Assembly: GCA_002999035.1 (NCBI GenBank)
Contig: CP027241.1
Location: 1 to 64,000 of the forward strand
Reading direction: 5' to 3'
Length of the DNA stretch: 64,000 bases
DNA from: Lachnospiraceae bacterium oral taxon 500
GTDB taxonomy: Bacteria; Bacillota; Clostridia; Lachnospirales; Vallitaleaceae
Translations under genes and position numbers: made by a program
The notes under the pieces: model-generated
What the model saw: the letters and a program-made list of their open reading frames with translations, nothing else
Databases searched by the model: none
Told to the model about the DNA's origin: nothing
Shown: one piece after another, positions 23,484 to 32,232 of the stretch
Position numbering within the stretch: position 1 is the stretch's first letter
Layout: every line of letters begins with the position of its first letter

Positions 23484-24331
23484 CTTCTATCACCTCCGTT
23501 TAGTAATCGTTCTTTATTTCGGTTTAACTTCTCTTTTTGAATCATCTTCCTGTAATCTTCTCCGACAACCATCACCGGAATACACATCTCAATAATCCTT
23601 GAGTAAATACGCTGATATTCCACACTTTCTGTGCAGTTTGAAATGGTGTCGTAGGAAAGATTGGTTGTAAATATGGTCGGTTTTTGTTTCAGGTATCTGT
23701 TATTGACAATGTTATAGACCTGTTCTTTGGCATAGCTGGTATCTCTTTCTATTCCCAAATCATCTAAGATGAGAACGGAAGTATTTACAAGCGATTCGAT
23801 ATACTCATTTTTATCAAAATCAAATCCGCTTTTTTGAAGATTGTTGATTATCTGAGCAAAGTTTCTTATCTTTACACTTATCTGATACTGCTCTATGAGT
23901 GCATTGGCAATGGAGCAGGCAAGATATGTTTTTCCGCTTCCGACTGAACCATAGAATAACAGTCCGATATTTTCCTTTTTCATCTCCTCATACTCTTTTA
24001 CAAAGTTTTTTGCAATGGTAAGACTCTGATTTTCCTCTCCTTGATAATTATCAAAGGTATATGACCACTGAATAAGGGAGGCAAAACAACTTCTTTTTAA
24101 TCGCTCAATCTCCATCTGCTTTTCTCTTGCCTTTTGTTTGGCTTCTCTGTCTCTGTCGCACTTGCAGGAAACTTTGTAGATTCTCTTTTTACCAAGCATC
24201 TCTAAGGCTTTTCCATCTTTTCTTTCATGACAGTTCTTGCAATAGGCGTGTCCGTCTTTGATATATTCTCTTTCCGGATCGTAGGAATACTCGGTATCCT
24301 CAATCATTATTCTTTTCATCTCACTCATCAT
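23480..24331 (-). CDS. DnaC-like helicase-loader ATPase of an integrative element
   Basis: 283 residues. The N-terminal zinc site has two cysteine pairs (CKNCH near 32, CKCD near 56). The AAA+ core has Walker A GSVGSGKT and Walker B VLILDDLG, and the arginine-rich 'NNRYLKQKPTIFTTNLSYDTI' sensor region. DnaC/DnaI-type proteins load the replicative helicase at an origin; in Tn1549-like elements they pair with a RepA-N protein for extrachromosomal replication. The frame is intact. Confidence 0.88.
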   Translation of the reverse strand: MMSEMKRIMIEDTEYSYDPEREYIKDGHAYCKNCHERKDGKALEMLGKKRIYKVSCKCDRDREAKQKAREKQMEIERLKRSCFASLIQWSYTFDNYQGEENQSLTIAKNFVKEYEEMKKENIGLLFYGSVGSGKTYLACSIANALIEQYQISVKIRNFAQIINNLQKSGFDFDKNEYIESLVNTSVLILDDLGIERDTSYAKEQVYNIVNNRYLKQKPTIFTTNLSYDTISNCTESVEYQRIYSRIIEMCIPVMVVGEDYRKMIQKEKLNRNKERLLNGGDRS

Positions 24332-25092
24332 AAATGCTCTCCTTTGTCATATTCTGCCCATGTCGGGATATTGGATGGCTTATCCGCTTTCTTAGTTCCC
24401 TGATCCTTATAAAACCATGAAAGGATTGTTGCCTTATGGTCTTTATATGTCTTTCCGGTACTTTTGATATACGCTGACAACCGTTGAATGTAGTTGTCAA
24501 ATTGATAGCCTAATATCTCCTTTAGTTCTTTTGTTTCTTTTTCTGTGAGAAATACATTTTGAAATGTGCCAAGTCCGGTTTGCCCCTTACTAAAATCAGT
24601 ATTACTATAATCAGGTTTATTTATATTAGTATTACTACTGTGTAGATTCTTCACTTCTTGAAGTGTAATTTCTACATTTCTGGAGTGTAAATTCTTCACT
24701 TCTGAAGTGTAATTTTTACACTCGAAACGAAACACACTCATAAAGTCTTTCACATAAATGATGTTCGGCTTTCCAAGTCCCTGTCTTTTTCTCTCAATCA
24801 GTCCGATTCCCTTTGTGTTGGCATCAAGCTCATTTAGAATCTTTACCGCTGTTTTATTCGACTTGTTTAGCATCTTCATGATTTCTTCGACGGTAAACAC
24901 GATGTAAACTCTACCTTGCTCGTCAATCCAATCATTTTTGAATGACAGACTTGAACGCTCTAATAAACAGGCATAGAGTATTTTGGCATCGGAAGATAAA
25001 TTTTTATATAAATCTTCGGTTACCAAAACCTTGGGTAACATATAAAAGCTAAATCTCTCCGTATCCCGATTATAGAAATAATCAAAGTCCAT
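24328..25092 (-). CDS. RepA-N replication initiator
   Basis: 254 residues. The N-terminal winged helix (1-100) starts MDFDYFYNRDTERFSFYMLPK, with the family motif 'LSSDAKILYACLLERSSLS' and 'RVYIVFTVEEIMKMLNKSNKTAVKIL'. The middle (about 122-150) contains the peptide EVKNLHS twice, encoded by DNA repeats. The C-terminal domain has TYKDHKATILSWFYKD. RepA-N proteins start replication by binding iterons within their own gene, which fits the internal repeats. Confidence 0.85.
   Translation of the reverse strand: MDFDYFYNRDTERFSFYMLPKVLVTEDLYKNLSSDAKILYACLLERSSLSFKNDWIDEQGRVYIVFTVEEIMKMLNKSNKTAVKILNELDANTKGIGLIERKRQGLGKPNIIYVKDFMSVFRFECKNYTSEVKNLHSRNVEITLQEVKNLHSSNTNINKPDYSNTDFSKGQTGLGTFQNVFLTEKETKELKEILGYQFDNYIQRLSAYIKSTGKTYKDHKATILSWFYKDQGTKKADKPSNIPTWAEYDKGEHL
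24640..24726. repeat. Four iteron-like 22-bp repeats inside repA
   Basis: Units begin at 24640, 24661, 24683 and 24705 with the pattern (a)agtgtaaattcttcacttct. Units two to four are spaced exactly 22 bp. The repeats also contain gaagtg/cacttc dyads. In RepA-N replicons the origin lies in the central part of the rep gene, so these are likely initiator-binding iterons. Confidence 0.7.
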
Positions 25093-25125
25093 CTTTCACC
25101 CCCTCCCTTCTTTAAAATTTCCACT

Positions 25126-25152
25126 AAAAAAGACGATAGTTTTATCTATCGC
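25126..25152 (-). terminator. Short hairpin with T6 between CD1845-type gene and repA
   Basis: On the minus strand CGATAG pairs with CTATCG around six bases and is followed by a C and then T6. It precedes the repA ribosome site, so it could limit read-through from the small membrane-protein gene into repA. Confidence 0.6.
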
Positions 25153-25179
25153 CTTTGGTAACCATTTTTATGAAATTTT

Positions 25180-25464
25180 TTAGATTGATTTTATCGCTTC
25201 ATTGATTCCTTGTATAAAAGCTATGATTGCTGCTCCAATCATCGGTATTCCGTAAGGACTTAGCAGAAATCCAAGGATAAGTGCTTCTATTGCTGCTTTT
25301 GTATCGTGTAGCATAAAGAACGAGCCTATGGCAACAAATACACACATCAGCATAAGCAAATATAGGATTGCAGTTCCTACGCTAAGCAAGAATGTCAGAA
25401 AGGCAGTCAAAATGCTTAACAGCAAACTGATTGGGAACAAGATTATTTTTATTATCCATCTCAT
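25180..25464 (-). CDS. CD1845-type small membrane protein
   Basis: 94 residues, nearly all hydrophobic, with about three transmembrane helices (5-35, 36-55, 62-88), starting MRWIIKIILFPISLLLSILT. This is the first gene in many Tn1549-like elements, upstream of repA. Function unknown. RBS AAGGTGAG is before the start. Recognition rests on the N-terminal pattern and position. Confidence 0.75.
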   Translation of the reverse strand: MRWIIKIILFPISLLLSILTAFLTFLLSVGTAILYLLMLMCVFVAIGSFFMLHDTKAAIEALILGFLLSPYGIPMIGAAIIAFIQGINEAIKSI

Positions 25465-25580
25465 AAAACTCTCACCTTCCTTGTATCAGAAAGGCTGATG
25501 TAATGGCTTGAAATATTTTTACATACCATAAATGCCTCCTTTTAGACCTGATTGTTTGATTTTTACAATTTTAAAAATAA

Positions 25581-25629
25581 GGATACAGTGCTGAAAGCCC
25601 CGAATTATCAAGCTTTTTTCTCTGTATCC
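25581..25629 (-). terminator. Inverted repeat GGATACAG/CTGTATCC upstream of the element
   Basis: GGATACAG (25581-25588) and CTGTATCC (25622-25629) form an 8-bp stem. On the minus strand it is followed by TTATTTTTAAAATTG. It may be a terminator or attenuator in the leader of the element operon. Nothing else gene-like was seen in 25465-25892 except the terminator at 25770. Confidence 0.55.
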
Positions 25630-25769
25630 CTATTATATCTCAAGCCCACCTCGTATGTGTTAAACTATTTTGTCCATTGGACACCTCCTTTTGATATTCT
25701 TATGCGGTTTGCAGACCTGCATTCATTATATCATTGGAGGTTTTTTGCTTGAAGCTAAAGCTTCCTTCT

Positions 25770-25795
25770 CCCCCAGCACAGCTGGGGGGGTTTTT
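25770..25795 (+). terminator. Strong plus-strand terminator without a plus-strand gene
   Basis: CCCCCAGC, loop ACA, GCTGGGGG, then GG and T5: a very stable intrinsic terminator facing right. No plus-strand gene lies upstream in the element. It may be left over from a gene disrupted when the element inserted, or it may insulate the element from the transporter operon. Confidence 0.8.
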
Positions 25796-25892
25796 GTTGC
25801 TAAAGCATACCAAAAATGCGCCCGCCCGAAAAAACGGACAAGCGCATAAACAATTTATTTTTCTGTTATACTCCGCCGGGAAAGTTGCGTGA

Positions 25893-26495
25893 TTAGTTCT
25901 CCTCTCCCTCTTTCAAATGCTTTTTCAATATAATATACCCCAGATAAATCCCTGCTAACGCCAGCACAAAAGTAATAAATGTCGCCAGCACACCCATAAT
26001 TCCTTGCGTGAATTTAATCTGAGCGTCCATCATTTCCGCCGTCATTCCGGCTCGGCCAACCCAGTGCGCCTTGTACTGCTCCAGGAAAAACCAAGATGGA
26101 ACAATCGCGCCCCAAGCCTGTCCTACATGCATCAAACCGGATGCCAGCGCCAGTTTCCATACCTTGACAGTTTTGCCATCCCTGGAAGCAATAAAATCAG
26201 CCACTGCCGCCATAACCAGCGAACTGATTACCCATGGGAGATATCCGCCGCCCAGCAGCCAAAATATTACCATCAAAATACCTGTCATCAGCGTAAACTG
26301 CCACATCTTGCCTACTTTTCTGGAAAGAAAAACAATCACCGCACCGGCAAGCAGTCCGCAGGCTCCCGGACTGATGGCATGGCCGAACGGGCCAAGCGGT
26401 GTAATTACAGCCATTGCTATCATATAAAACACCATATACAATGCCGTCAGCAATGCAACAGTTACCACATCTTTCATTTTAAAATTATTTTTCAT
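25893..26495 (-). CDS. ECF transporter substrate-binding membrane protein (MptD/Trep_Strep family)
   Basis: About 200 residues from the ATG at 26495 (GGAGGACAAG before it). Six hydrophobic segments start MKDVVTVALLTALYMVFYMIA, followed by 'GPFGHAISPGACGLLAGAV'. This is the pattern of Trep_Strep (PF09605) ECF S components. It would bind a small nutrient, not identifiable from sequence, and share the energising ATPase and T protein encoded just upstream. It is the last gene of the operon; the stop is followed by the element remnant. Confidence 0.8.
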   Translation of the reverse strand: MKNNFKMKDVVTVALLTALYMVFYMIAMAVITPLGPFGHAISPGACGLLAGAVIVFLSRKVGKMWQFTLMTGILMVIFWLLGGGYLPWVISSLVMAAVADFIASRDGKTVKVWKLALASGLMHVGQAWGAIVPSWFFLEQYKAHWVGRAGMTAEMMDAQIKFTQGIMGVLATFITFVLALAGIYLGYIILKKHLKEGEEN

Positions 26496-26642
26496 CTTGT
26501 CCTCCAAAATTAGTTTAAGTTTTATATTGCAGCATAAATGCCTTGCAGTTTTTGCCATACCTGCCTGCATTCCTATTGGGCGCCGCTTCAGCGCCGATAA
26601 ATTATAAAGTCTTGCCTTATAGGCGTGATATGCGTTCCTGCT

Positions 26643-28052
26643 TTATAATGCTGCCGCCATATTTTCAAATATCCCGTTCAGTTCCGGCAAAGTATCGTCT
26701 TTCAGCGCAAAGTCTTTCTCAATTTTTCCGGCCTTAAGGTAAATAATCCGATTGGCCACATTTCTGATAAATTCATAGTCATGGGATATCACCAAAATCG
26801 CAGCGCTTTCTTTTAATCTTATGATTTCCGCCGCTACCTTTTTCATCGAAGCAATATCCAATCCGCTGGTCGGCTCGTCAAAAAGAATCACCGGCTTTTG
26901 ACAAAGCACAGCCATACCAATCTGGAGCCGCTGTTTCTGTCCGCCGCTTAAATCAAAAGGATGTTTATGCCGGTAATCATACAGCCCCAAGTACTTAAGA
27001 GTATCTTCAATCGCGGTTTTATCATTGGTGACCAACGCCAGCTCATTAAAAACCGAAGTGCCGAACAGCTGAAAATCCGGATCCTGCATGATATAAAACG
27101 GCAGTTCATCTGCTTTAATCTCGCCCTTATCCGGTTTTAGACTCCGGCATAAGAGTTTGGCTATCGTCGTTTTCCCGGCTCCGTTATTCCCGACCAGGAC
27201 GCTGACTTCCCCTTTTTGAAGTTCTATATTGATATCTTTTAAAACATTCTTATAGCTGACATTCTCAAGGCAGGCCACCTTCTCACCAGCCGGGCCGCTC
27301 TCCGGCGCAGGTACATCCAGTTCAAACAGTGCAAAGCTTCTGGTGTCATATTCACTTTGTTTAAATTCCATTTCGCTTGGAAAGCATCTTAATTTGCCGT
27401 TTTCCATTAGAAAAACCCGATCAATCAGCCCTTTCAAATAATAAAACCGATGATCGGCCACTATCACAGTAAAGCCGGCCTCCCTCATTTCCGCAATAAT
27501 CTTTCCCAATTTGATCGCATTTCCATAGTCCAGATTGGCTGACGGCTCATCAAAAATGACCACCTTTTGGTTGAGTGCCATGGCGGAAGCCAGCGCTAAG
27601 AGTTGTCTTTCCCCGCTGGATATTTCAAAAATATTTCGATCCAAAAGCGAATGAAGCCCGAACTTTTCCGTCAAAGCGGTCAGTCTTTCGTCCATAAGCT
27701 CTTTTTTCAATCCATAATTTTCCATCGGAAAAACCAATTCCGCCGTGGAATTGGTCGTAAAGAACTGGCTTCTCGGGTTCTGAAAAACCGATCCTATCTT
27801 TTGGTTCAGTTCAAACATTTTAAGCTCACTATATTTTTTATCTTCAAAATACAGCGCTCCGTTTAACCTGCCCTCTATCGTTTCCGGAATCAGACCGTTA
27901 AGGCATTTGAGCAAAGTAGATTTGCCGCTGCCGCTGTCCCCGGCCAGCAAAATAACCTCGCTGCCTTTAATGGAAAAATCAACATCCTTTATGCCGTCTT
28001 TTGACTGTTCATACCAAAAATCCAGCTTTTCAGCCCTTATCATCTCGTCCAT
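26643..28052 (-). CDS. ECF transporter ATPase, two ABC domains fused
   Basis: About 469 residues (start 28052; an ATG at 28043 overlapping the EcfT stop is equally possible). Domain one has Walker A GDSGSGKST, signature ISSGERQ and Walker B VVIFDEPSANLD. Domain two has Walker A GNNGAGKTT, signature LSGGQKQR and Walker B VILFDEPTSGLD. Both sites look complete. It corresponds to EcfA1 and EcfA2 in one chain and powers uptake with the S and T proteins. It overlaps ecfT at its start. Confidence 0.9.
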   Translation of the reverse strand: MDEMIRAEKLDFWYEQSKDGIKDVDFSIKGSEVILLAGDSGSGKSTLLKCLNGLIPETIEGRLNGALYFEDKKYSELKMFELNQKIGSVFQNPRSQFFTTNSTAELVFPMENYGLKKELMDERLTALTEKFGLHSLLDRNIFEISSGERQLLALASAMALNQKVVIFDEPSANLDYGNAIKLGKIIAEMREAGFTVIVADHRFYYLKGLIDRVFLMENGKLRCFPSEMEFKQSEYDTRSFALFELDVPAPESGPAGEKVACLENVSYKNVLKDINIELQKGEVSVLVGNNGAGKTTIAKLLCRSLKPDKGEIKADELPFYIMQDPDFQLFGTSVFNELALVTNDKTAIEDTLKYLGLYDYRHKHPFDLSGGQKQRLQIGMAVLCQKPVILFDEPTSGLDIASMKKVAAEIIRLKESAAILVISHDYEFIRNVANRIIYLKAGKIEKDFALKDDTLPELNGIFENMAAAL

Positions 28053-28720
28053 AATCCTGCCCACACAATCCCAATTATTAGTATCATCAGCAGCAAAGCA
28101 TCACTTGTTCTAAACTTCTGTTCATAATAAGAAGTTCTTTTAATATCGGCGTCGATTCCTTTGACCAGTCCGGCCGAGGTTACTTCCTCCGCCAAGGCGG
28201 CACACCGGAAAAGCTGCGGCACCACAAAGTATTGAAAACTCTCTACCGGCCGTCTCCAAGTAAATGCAATCCCTCTTAGCCGCATCGACTCCTTTATATA
28301 GCCAAACTCCCGCTTAAAAGTCGGTATATAGCGCAGCGTGATAATCACTGCTACCACTAAGCTTCTTGGCAGCGGCAGCTTTTCCAGCGTTGACAGCAGC
28401 TCGGCCGTGGTATAATCCTTAAACAGAATAGTCGCCATCATCAAACATGGCAAGAACTGCATCAATATACTTAAAAACACAAGCGCATAGCCTGCCGGAA
28501 TAATATCCATGAAAACAATACAGCCTGCCGCCTCTGCCGCGTATATCGCCATAAATATCAGCGCCCTTTTAACCTTGCCTGCCAGCAGCAGCACCAGCGA
28601 GGCAAACGCCATCAGAATGTAATTAAGCGGAAAAGCCGCCATAAATATAAACAGTGTCGGTATCAGGATATTAAAAAATAAAACCAGTGACGGATTTATT
28701 TTTATTGCTTTCACTTTCAT
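28040..28720 (-). CDS. ECF transporter transmembrane protein EcfT
   Basis: About 226 residues from the ATG at 28720 (GAGGAACTTT upstream). Four to five transmembrane helices are followed by the coupling-helix motif region (LSTLEKLPLPRSLVVAVIITLRYIPTF; MRLRGIAFTWRRP), with the Ala-Arg-Gly-like signature (SMRLRGI) that contacts the ATPases. First gene of the three-gene ECF operon. The frame is intact. Confidence 0.88.
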   Translation of the reverse strand: MKVKAIKINPSLVLFFNILIPTLFIFMAAFPLNYILMAFASLVLLLAGKVKRALIFMAIYAAEAAGCIVFMDIIPAGYALVFLSILMQFLPCLMMATILFKDYTTAELLSTLEKLPLPRSLVVAVIITLRYIPTFKREFGYIKESMRLRGIAFTWRRPVESFQYFVVPQLFRCAALAEEVTSAGLVKGIDADIKRTSYYEQKFRTSDALLLMILIIGIVWAGLWTR

Positions 28721-28856
28721 AAAGTTCCTCGACATACTTTGTTGACAGCACAAGTTTCAAATTACTCTCTTCCCCTTCCCTGATTGGACAGAACCATCTT
28801 TTTAGGCTGGTTAGCCGTTCGTGCAGAAACACACCGTTTCAGCATGAAAAAGGAAG

Positions 28857-28908
28857 GTTAGTTAATACTAACTTAAAACAGTCTACTCTTTTTTAGGCAT
28901 TTCGTCAA
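28857..28908 (-). promoter_or_regulatory. Promoter and palindromic operator of the ECF operon
   Basis: On the minus strand TTGACG (28903-28908) and TAGACT (28880-28885) are 17 bases apart. Seven bases further lies the perfect dyad GTTAGT-ATTA-ACTAAC (28857-28872), covering the likely start site. A TetR-type repressor is the usual ligand for such a dyad, but no such gene is adjacent. About 135 bases of leader with no recognised riboswitch follow. Confidence 0.75.
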
Positions 28909-28931
28909 GGAAAATATTTTAGTTTGGCAGC

Positions 28932-29597
28932 TTATCCTCTGGCCTTAAAATCCTGGTCAATTTCCTCTTTCCACACCCCTTCGGCAAAAACAGAGCCGAT
29001 TTGAGCGGAAGGGCAGCGTCTGGCACAGGATACCGCTTTTTCCAATACTCGATAATTAAGTGCCGTCCCCTTGGCATCGCTGTAGAAATTAGCCGCCCGA
29101 TCCCGGTCAATGCCCATACCCTCGGCTGCTTTGATCGCGTCAATATTCGCTCCCAGAAAAAGGAATTCCCAGTTATGTTTCTTTTTCTGACGCTCAATCA
29201 TTTTCTTAACCTTGTCAACACTGTATTTGGTACTGGCATTTTCCAGCCCGTCGGTCGTAATGACAAACAGTGTCTTGGCCGGCCGGTCTTCTTTTCTGGC
29301 ATGTTTATGAATATTGCCGATATGATGAATCGCTCCGCCAACCGCATCCAGCAGCGCCGTACATCCTCTGACATAGTACTCTTTTTCGGTTAACTTCGGC
29401 ACATCGCCAATCTTTATCCGGTCATGAATGACATCACAGGCATCATCAAATAAAACCGTTGAAACAATCGCTTCTCCCGCTTCCTTTTGCTGTTTCCCGA
29501 TCAGCGAATTAAAACCGCCAATCGTATCCGACTCCAGGCCGCTCATCGATCCGCTTCTGTCCAGAATAAACACAAGTTCCGTTAAATTTTCTCTCAT
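28932..29597 (-). CDS. von Willebrand A domain protein
   Basis: 221 residues, almost entirely one vWA domain. The metal-ion site is complete: D13-x-S15-x-S17 (FILDRSGSMSG), the threonine in RGCTALLDAVGG and the aspartate in FVITTDGLENAS. It is cytoplasmic, with no signal or membrane segment. It resembles TerY-like stand-alone vWA proteins, which act with partner proteins in stress modules. The macrodomain gene 146 bases upstream is in the same orientation and may be the partner. Substrate unknown. Confidence 0.85.
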   Translation of the reverse strand: MRENLTELVFILDRSGSMSGLESDTIGGFNSLIGKQQKEAGEAIVSTVLFDDACDVIHDRIKIGDVPKLTEKEYYVRGCTALLDAVGGAIHHIGNIHKHARKEDRPAKTLFVITTDGLENASTKYSVDKVKKMIERQKKKHNWEFLFLGANIDAIKAAEGMGIDRDRAANFYSDAKGTALNYRVLEKAVSCARRCPSAQIGSVFAEGVWKEEIDQDFKARG

Positions 29598-29743
29598 AAT
29601 AAATCCCTCCGTAAACTGGCTGCAGCGTAAGCTGCGGTTTTGTTAGCTTCTGAGATTATTATAAACTTATGAGCAAATATTCGGTCACTTGTCAGGCGAC
29701 ATATTGCCCCCAGTTCAGGCAAGCGAATAATTCTATTAGCGCT

Positions 29744-30877
29744 TTAAGAGGCCTGCGTCCCCAAGAGCGGCTCGCCATGCTCAAACAGCGCCACATTGAT
29801 TTCATAAATATCGTATGCCTCTCTTTCAATAAAATACTGCACGATGACATCCTGCTTGCTGCATGGCGATAACGCCAGTCCCGCCCTTGACAGCAAATCT
29901 CTGGTATCGTCCAAATTAAGCCGCAGCGCAATCGCCAGCGCTAAGGCCGTGGCTTTGCTTGGATTTTTGGTAGTGCCGCACTTTAACTTAGAAAAAGCTT
30001 TTCGGTCCAAATTGGCTTTTTTCTGGACTTCCACATCGCTCATGCCTTTGGCATCGGCAAAGGAAAATACCAGTTCCATAAAGGTTTTATCCAGATTATT
30101 AACCACATCGTCAAGGCTTCTTGCCGCCGAAGCCTTACAGGCCGGCTCCGCTGCGACTAACTCAGCCATGACCTCATTACTCACTTTACCCAGTTTGGGG
30201 CTTTCCCGTCTGGCTTTCCTGTCTCTGACCGCTTCCGCCATGCCGCCGGTAAGCTCCCGAAAAATCCTGCTCGCCGCCGGCAGCGGCGGAGTCAGCCACC
30301 GCTGCTGACTTGAAACATGCCTGCCATACTCCTCTGCTTCCTGTTCGGCCGCGTAATTATCATTAATATAAGCGTCAATATCGCCATATAATTCCGCAGA
30401 CAGGGAAAAAGCCTTACGGTCAAAGACGACCAGAAAAATTCCCATATCATGCTCCGCCAGACAGCGTTCAATCTCTGACAGCGCGATTCTTAAAGCAATC
30501 CCCTTGGGAAACCCATAGTGGCCGGATGCTAATAAAGGAATGGCCAGGCTCTCTATTTCATGTTCAGCCGCCAGTTGAAACGCGCTTTTATAGCAACTGC
30601 GGATAATTTCTTCCTCACCCGCATTTCCCCCTTGCCAAGCTGTCCCGGCGGTATGAATAATATATTTAGCCGGCAGTCCATATCCGGGAGTAATGACGGA
30701 TGTGCCCGGCTTAATAGTGCCAATCTCCTGTCTTTTGGCCAGCAGTTCTTTTTCGCCGGCGGCCTGATAAACCGCCGTATCAACTCCGGCACCGTACCCG
30801 GGCATGGGATTGGCGGTATTAACAATCGCGTCAACCTGCATTTTCGTAATATCATTGCGGACGATTTGAAACGGCAT
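29744..30877 (-). CDS. Macrodomain protein with C-terminal HTH-like domain
   Basis: 377 residues. The macrodomain (1-175) has DAIVNTANPMPGYGAGVDTAVYQAAG and the catalytic-loop-like GTSVITPGYGLPAKYIIHT, then ASGHYGFPKGIALRIAL. This family binds or hydrolyses ADP-ribose derivatives. A charged linker (180-250) is followed by a conserved C-terminal domain (about 265-370) with an XRE-like pattern 'SDVEVQKKANLDRKAFSKLK...NPSKATALALAIALRLNLDDTRDLLSRAG'. The start follows AAAGGAGTGTATC. Function is inferred as ADP-ribose-linked signalling or repair. Confidence 0.85.
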   Translation of the reverse strand: MPFQIVRNDITKMQVDAIVNTANPMPGYGAGVDTAVYQAAGEKELLAKRQEIGTIKPGTSVITPGYGLPAKYIIHTAGTAWQGGNAGEEEIIRSCYKSAFQLAAEHEIESLAIPLLASGHYGFPKGIALRIALSEIERCLAEHDMGIFLVVFDRKAFSLSAELYGDIDAYINDNYAAEQEAEEYGRHVSSQQRWLTPPLPAASRIFRELTGGMAEAVRDRKARRESPKLGKVSNEVMAELVAAEPACKASAARSLDDVVNNLDKTFMELVFSFADAKGMSDVEVQKKANLDRKAFSKLKCGTTKNPSKATALALAIALRLNLDDTRDLLSRAGLALSPCSKQDVIVQYFIEREAYDIYEINVALFEHGEPLLGTQAS

Positions 30878-30984
30878 GATACACTCCTTTCCGTAAAACG
30901 ATACCCTAATCTATCTTGCTAAGAGGATGCTAGTTTTATCATACCGTAAAATTCAAAAATTGAAAAGAGCCAACCCAATTTTGA

Positions 30985-30998
30985 CCTAAGCGCTTAGG
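30985..30998. promoter_or_regulatory. Perfect 14-bp palindrome upstream of the macrodomain gene region
   Basis: CCTAAGCGCTTAGG reads the same on both strands. It lies between the end of the glycerate kinase gene and the macrodomain gene start, about 110 bases before that start. This is a reasonable operator position for a dimeric regulator; no ligand can be named. Confidence 0.45.
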
Positions 30999-31037
30999 CA
31001 ATACAGCGGCATATCATAATTTTATCATCAAAAGGCT

Positions 31038-32204
31038 TCACTCCCTATTGACGCAAATCAATAGCCGGATAATGTTTTGAACGGCCTGATACAAAAAGTC
31101 ATTTCCCTTGCGCATGGCTTCCTCCAACGTTACCGGCCGGTTGATAATGCTAAACGCCGCGCTTAACCCGCGGTTATAAAGTTCCTCATAATCTTCTCCG
31201 AGCGAACCCACGACGGCAATAACGGGAATACTATATTTTTTTCCCAAAAGGGCAATGCCGTTCGGCAGCTTGCCAAATAAGGTTTGCCGGTTCATTTGCC
31301 CTTCGCCGGTAATAATCAAATCATAGTTTTCTGTTGCGATTTTGCGCTCCACTTCAATTACCTGACTGATTAACTGAAAGCCCGGCTCTAACCGGCAGTT
31401 TAAAAAACTCAAAAAAGCAAAACCCAGACCACCGGCCGCTCCGGCTCCGGCGGCAGCCGCTTCTTTTTTACCGGTAAAGCTTTCCACCTGACGGGCATAA
31501 TTTTTCATGCCGCTTTCCAGCCGGTCAAGCGCTTCTGAATCCGCTCCTTTTTGCGGCCCGTAAATATAAGTCGCTCCGTCTTTGCCCACTAACGGGTTTT
31601 CAACATCACAGGCAATTCGGAACAAAACCGAGCCCAGCCCGGCCGGCACCTTTTGACCGGCAATGCGACAGACCGAGCCTAATTCCTGACCGTGTCCGCT
31701 TAACTCATTTCCATTTTCATCAAAAAATTGATAACCTAAGGCCGAAAGCATTCCCATGCCACCGTCATTGGTCGCGCTGCCGCCGATACCCATAATGATT
31801 TCCCGGCAGCCATGCTCAATCGCATCCAAAATCATCTCCCCAACACCATAAGATGTGGTCTGTTCGGGGTTTCTTCGCTCCGGCGGAACCAGATCCAGTC
31901 CGGCCGCTTCAGCCATCTCCATAATCGCCGTTTTCCCGTCCGGCAAAACCCCATATCGGGCAACATGCGCCTCCCCCAGCGGATTGCGAACCTGACATTC
32001 GCGTATTTTGCCGCCTACATTATAAATAACGGCTGCTACCGTGCCCTCGCCTCCGTCTGCAAGCGGCAGAGTATCGATCCTGCACTCCGGAGCAATCTCG
32101 GCAATGGCGGCTTTCGCCGTCTCACAAAATTCCCTGGCACTGATGCTCCCCTTAAAAGAATCCGGCGCAATCAGAACTTTTTTCCGAAATTCACTTTTAC
32201 TCAT
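31038..32204 (-). CDS. Glycerate kinase (GarK/GlxK family)
   Basis: About 388 residues from the ATG at 32204 (GGAGATGAGCAGC before it). Family marks are KVLIAPDSFKGSISAREFC, LPLADGGEGTV, the GIGGSATNDGGMGMLSALG loop and 'DLIITGEGQMNRQTLFGKLP'. It phosphorylates glycerate with ATP, joining sugar-acid breakdown to glycolysis. It is the last gene of the carbohydrate locus, so glycerate may be one end product of that pathway. Confidence 0.92.
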   Translation of the reverse strand: MSKSEFRKKVLIAPDSFKGSISAREFCETAKAAIAEIAPECRIDTLPLADGGEGTVAAVIYNVGGKIRECQVRNPLGEAHVARYGVLPDGKTAIMEMAEAAGLDLVPPERRNPEQTTSYGVGEMILDAIEHGCREIIMGIGGSATNDGGMGMLSALGYQFFDENGNELSGHGQELGSVCRIAGQKVPAGLGSVLFRIACDVENPLVGKDGATYIYGPQKGADSEALDRLESGMKNYARQVESFTGKKEAAAAGAGAAGGLGFAFLSFLNCRLEPGFQLISQVIEVERKIATENYDLIITGEGQMNRQTLFGKLPNGIALLGKKYSIPVIAVVGSLGEDYEELYNRGLSAAFSIINRPVTLEEAMRKGNDFLYQAVQNIIRLLICVNRE

Positions 32205-32232
32205 GCTGCTCATCTCCATATCTTATTTATGA

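Larger units (their letters stand above)
19777..25640 (-). mobile_element. Remnant of a Tn1549-type integrative element with TnpX recombinase
   Basis: In transcription order it holds a CD1845-type membrane protein, RepA-N protein, DnaC-like ATPase, PcfB-like protein, Bro-N antirepressor, a truncated VirD4, a large serine recombinase and TnpW. This is the two ends of a known clostridial conjugative-element layout, with the relaxase, VirB4 and other transfer genes missing. The internal junction follows VirD4 codon 115. Exact attachment sites could not be found by eye; the outer limits given are approximate. Confidence 0.75.

Noticed and set aside
28721-28860. Possible riboswitch in the ECF operon leader
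   Set aside because: I looked for cobalamin-, thiamine- and purine-type conserved cores and found none; only the operator-like palindrome is supported.
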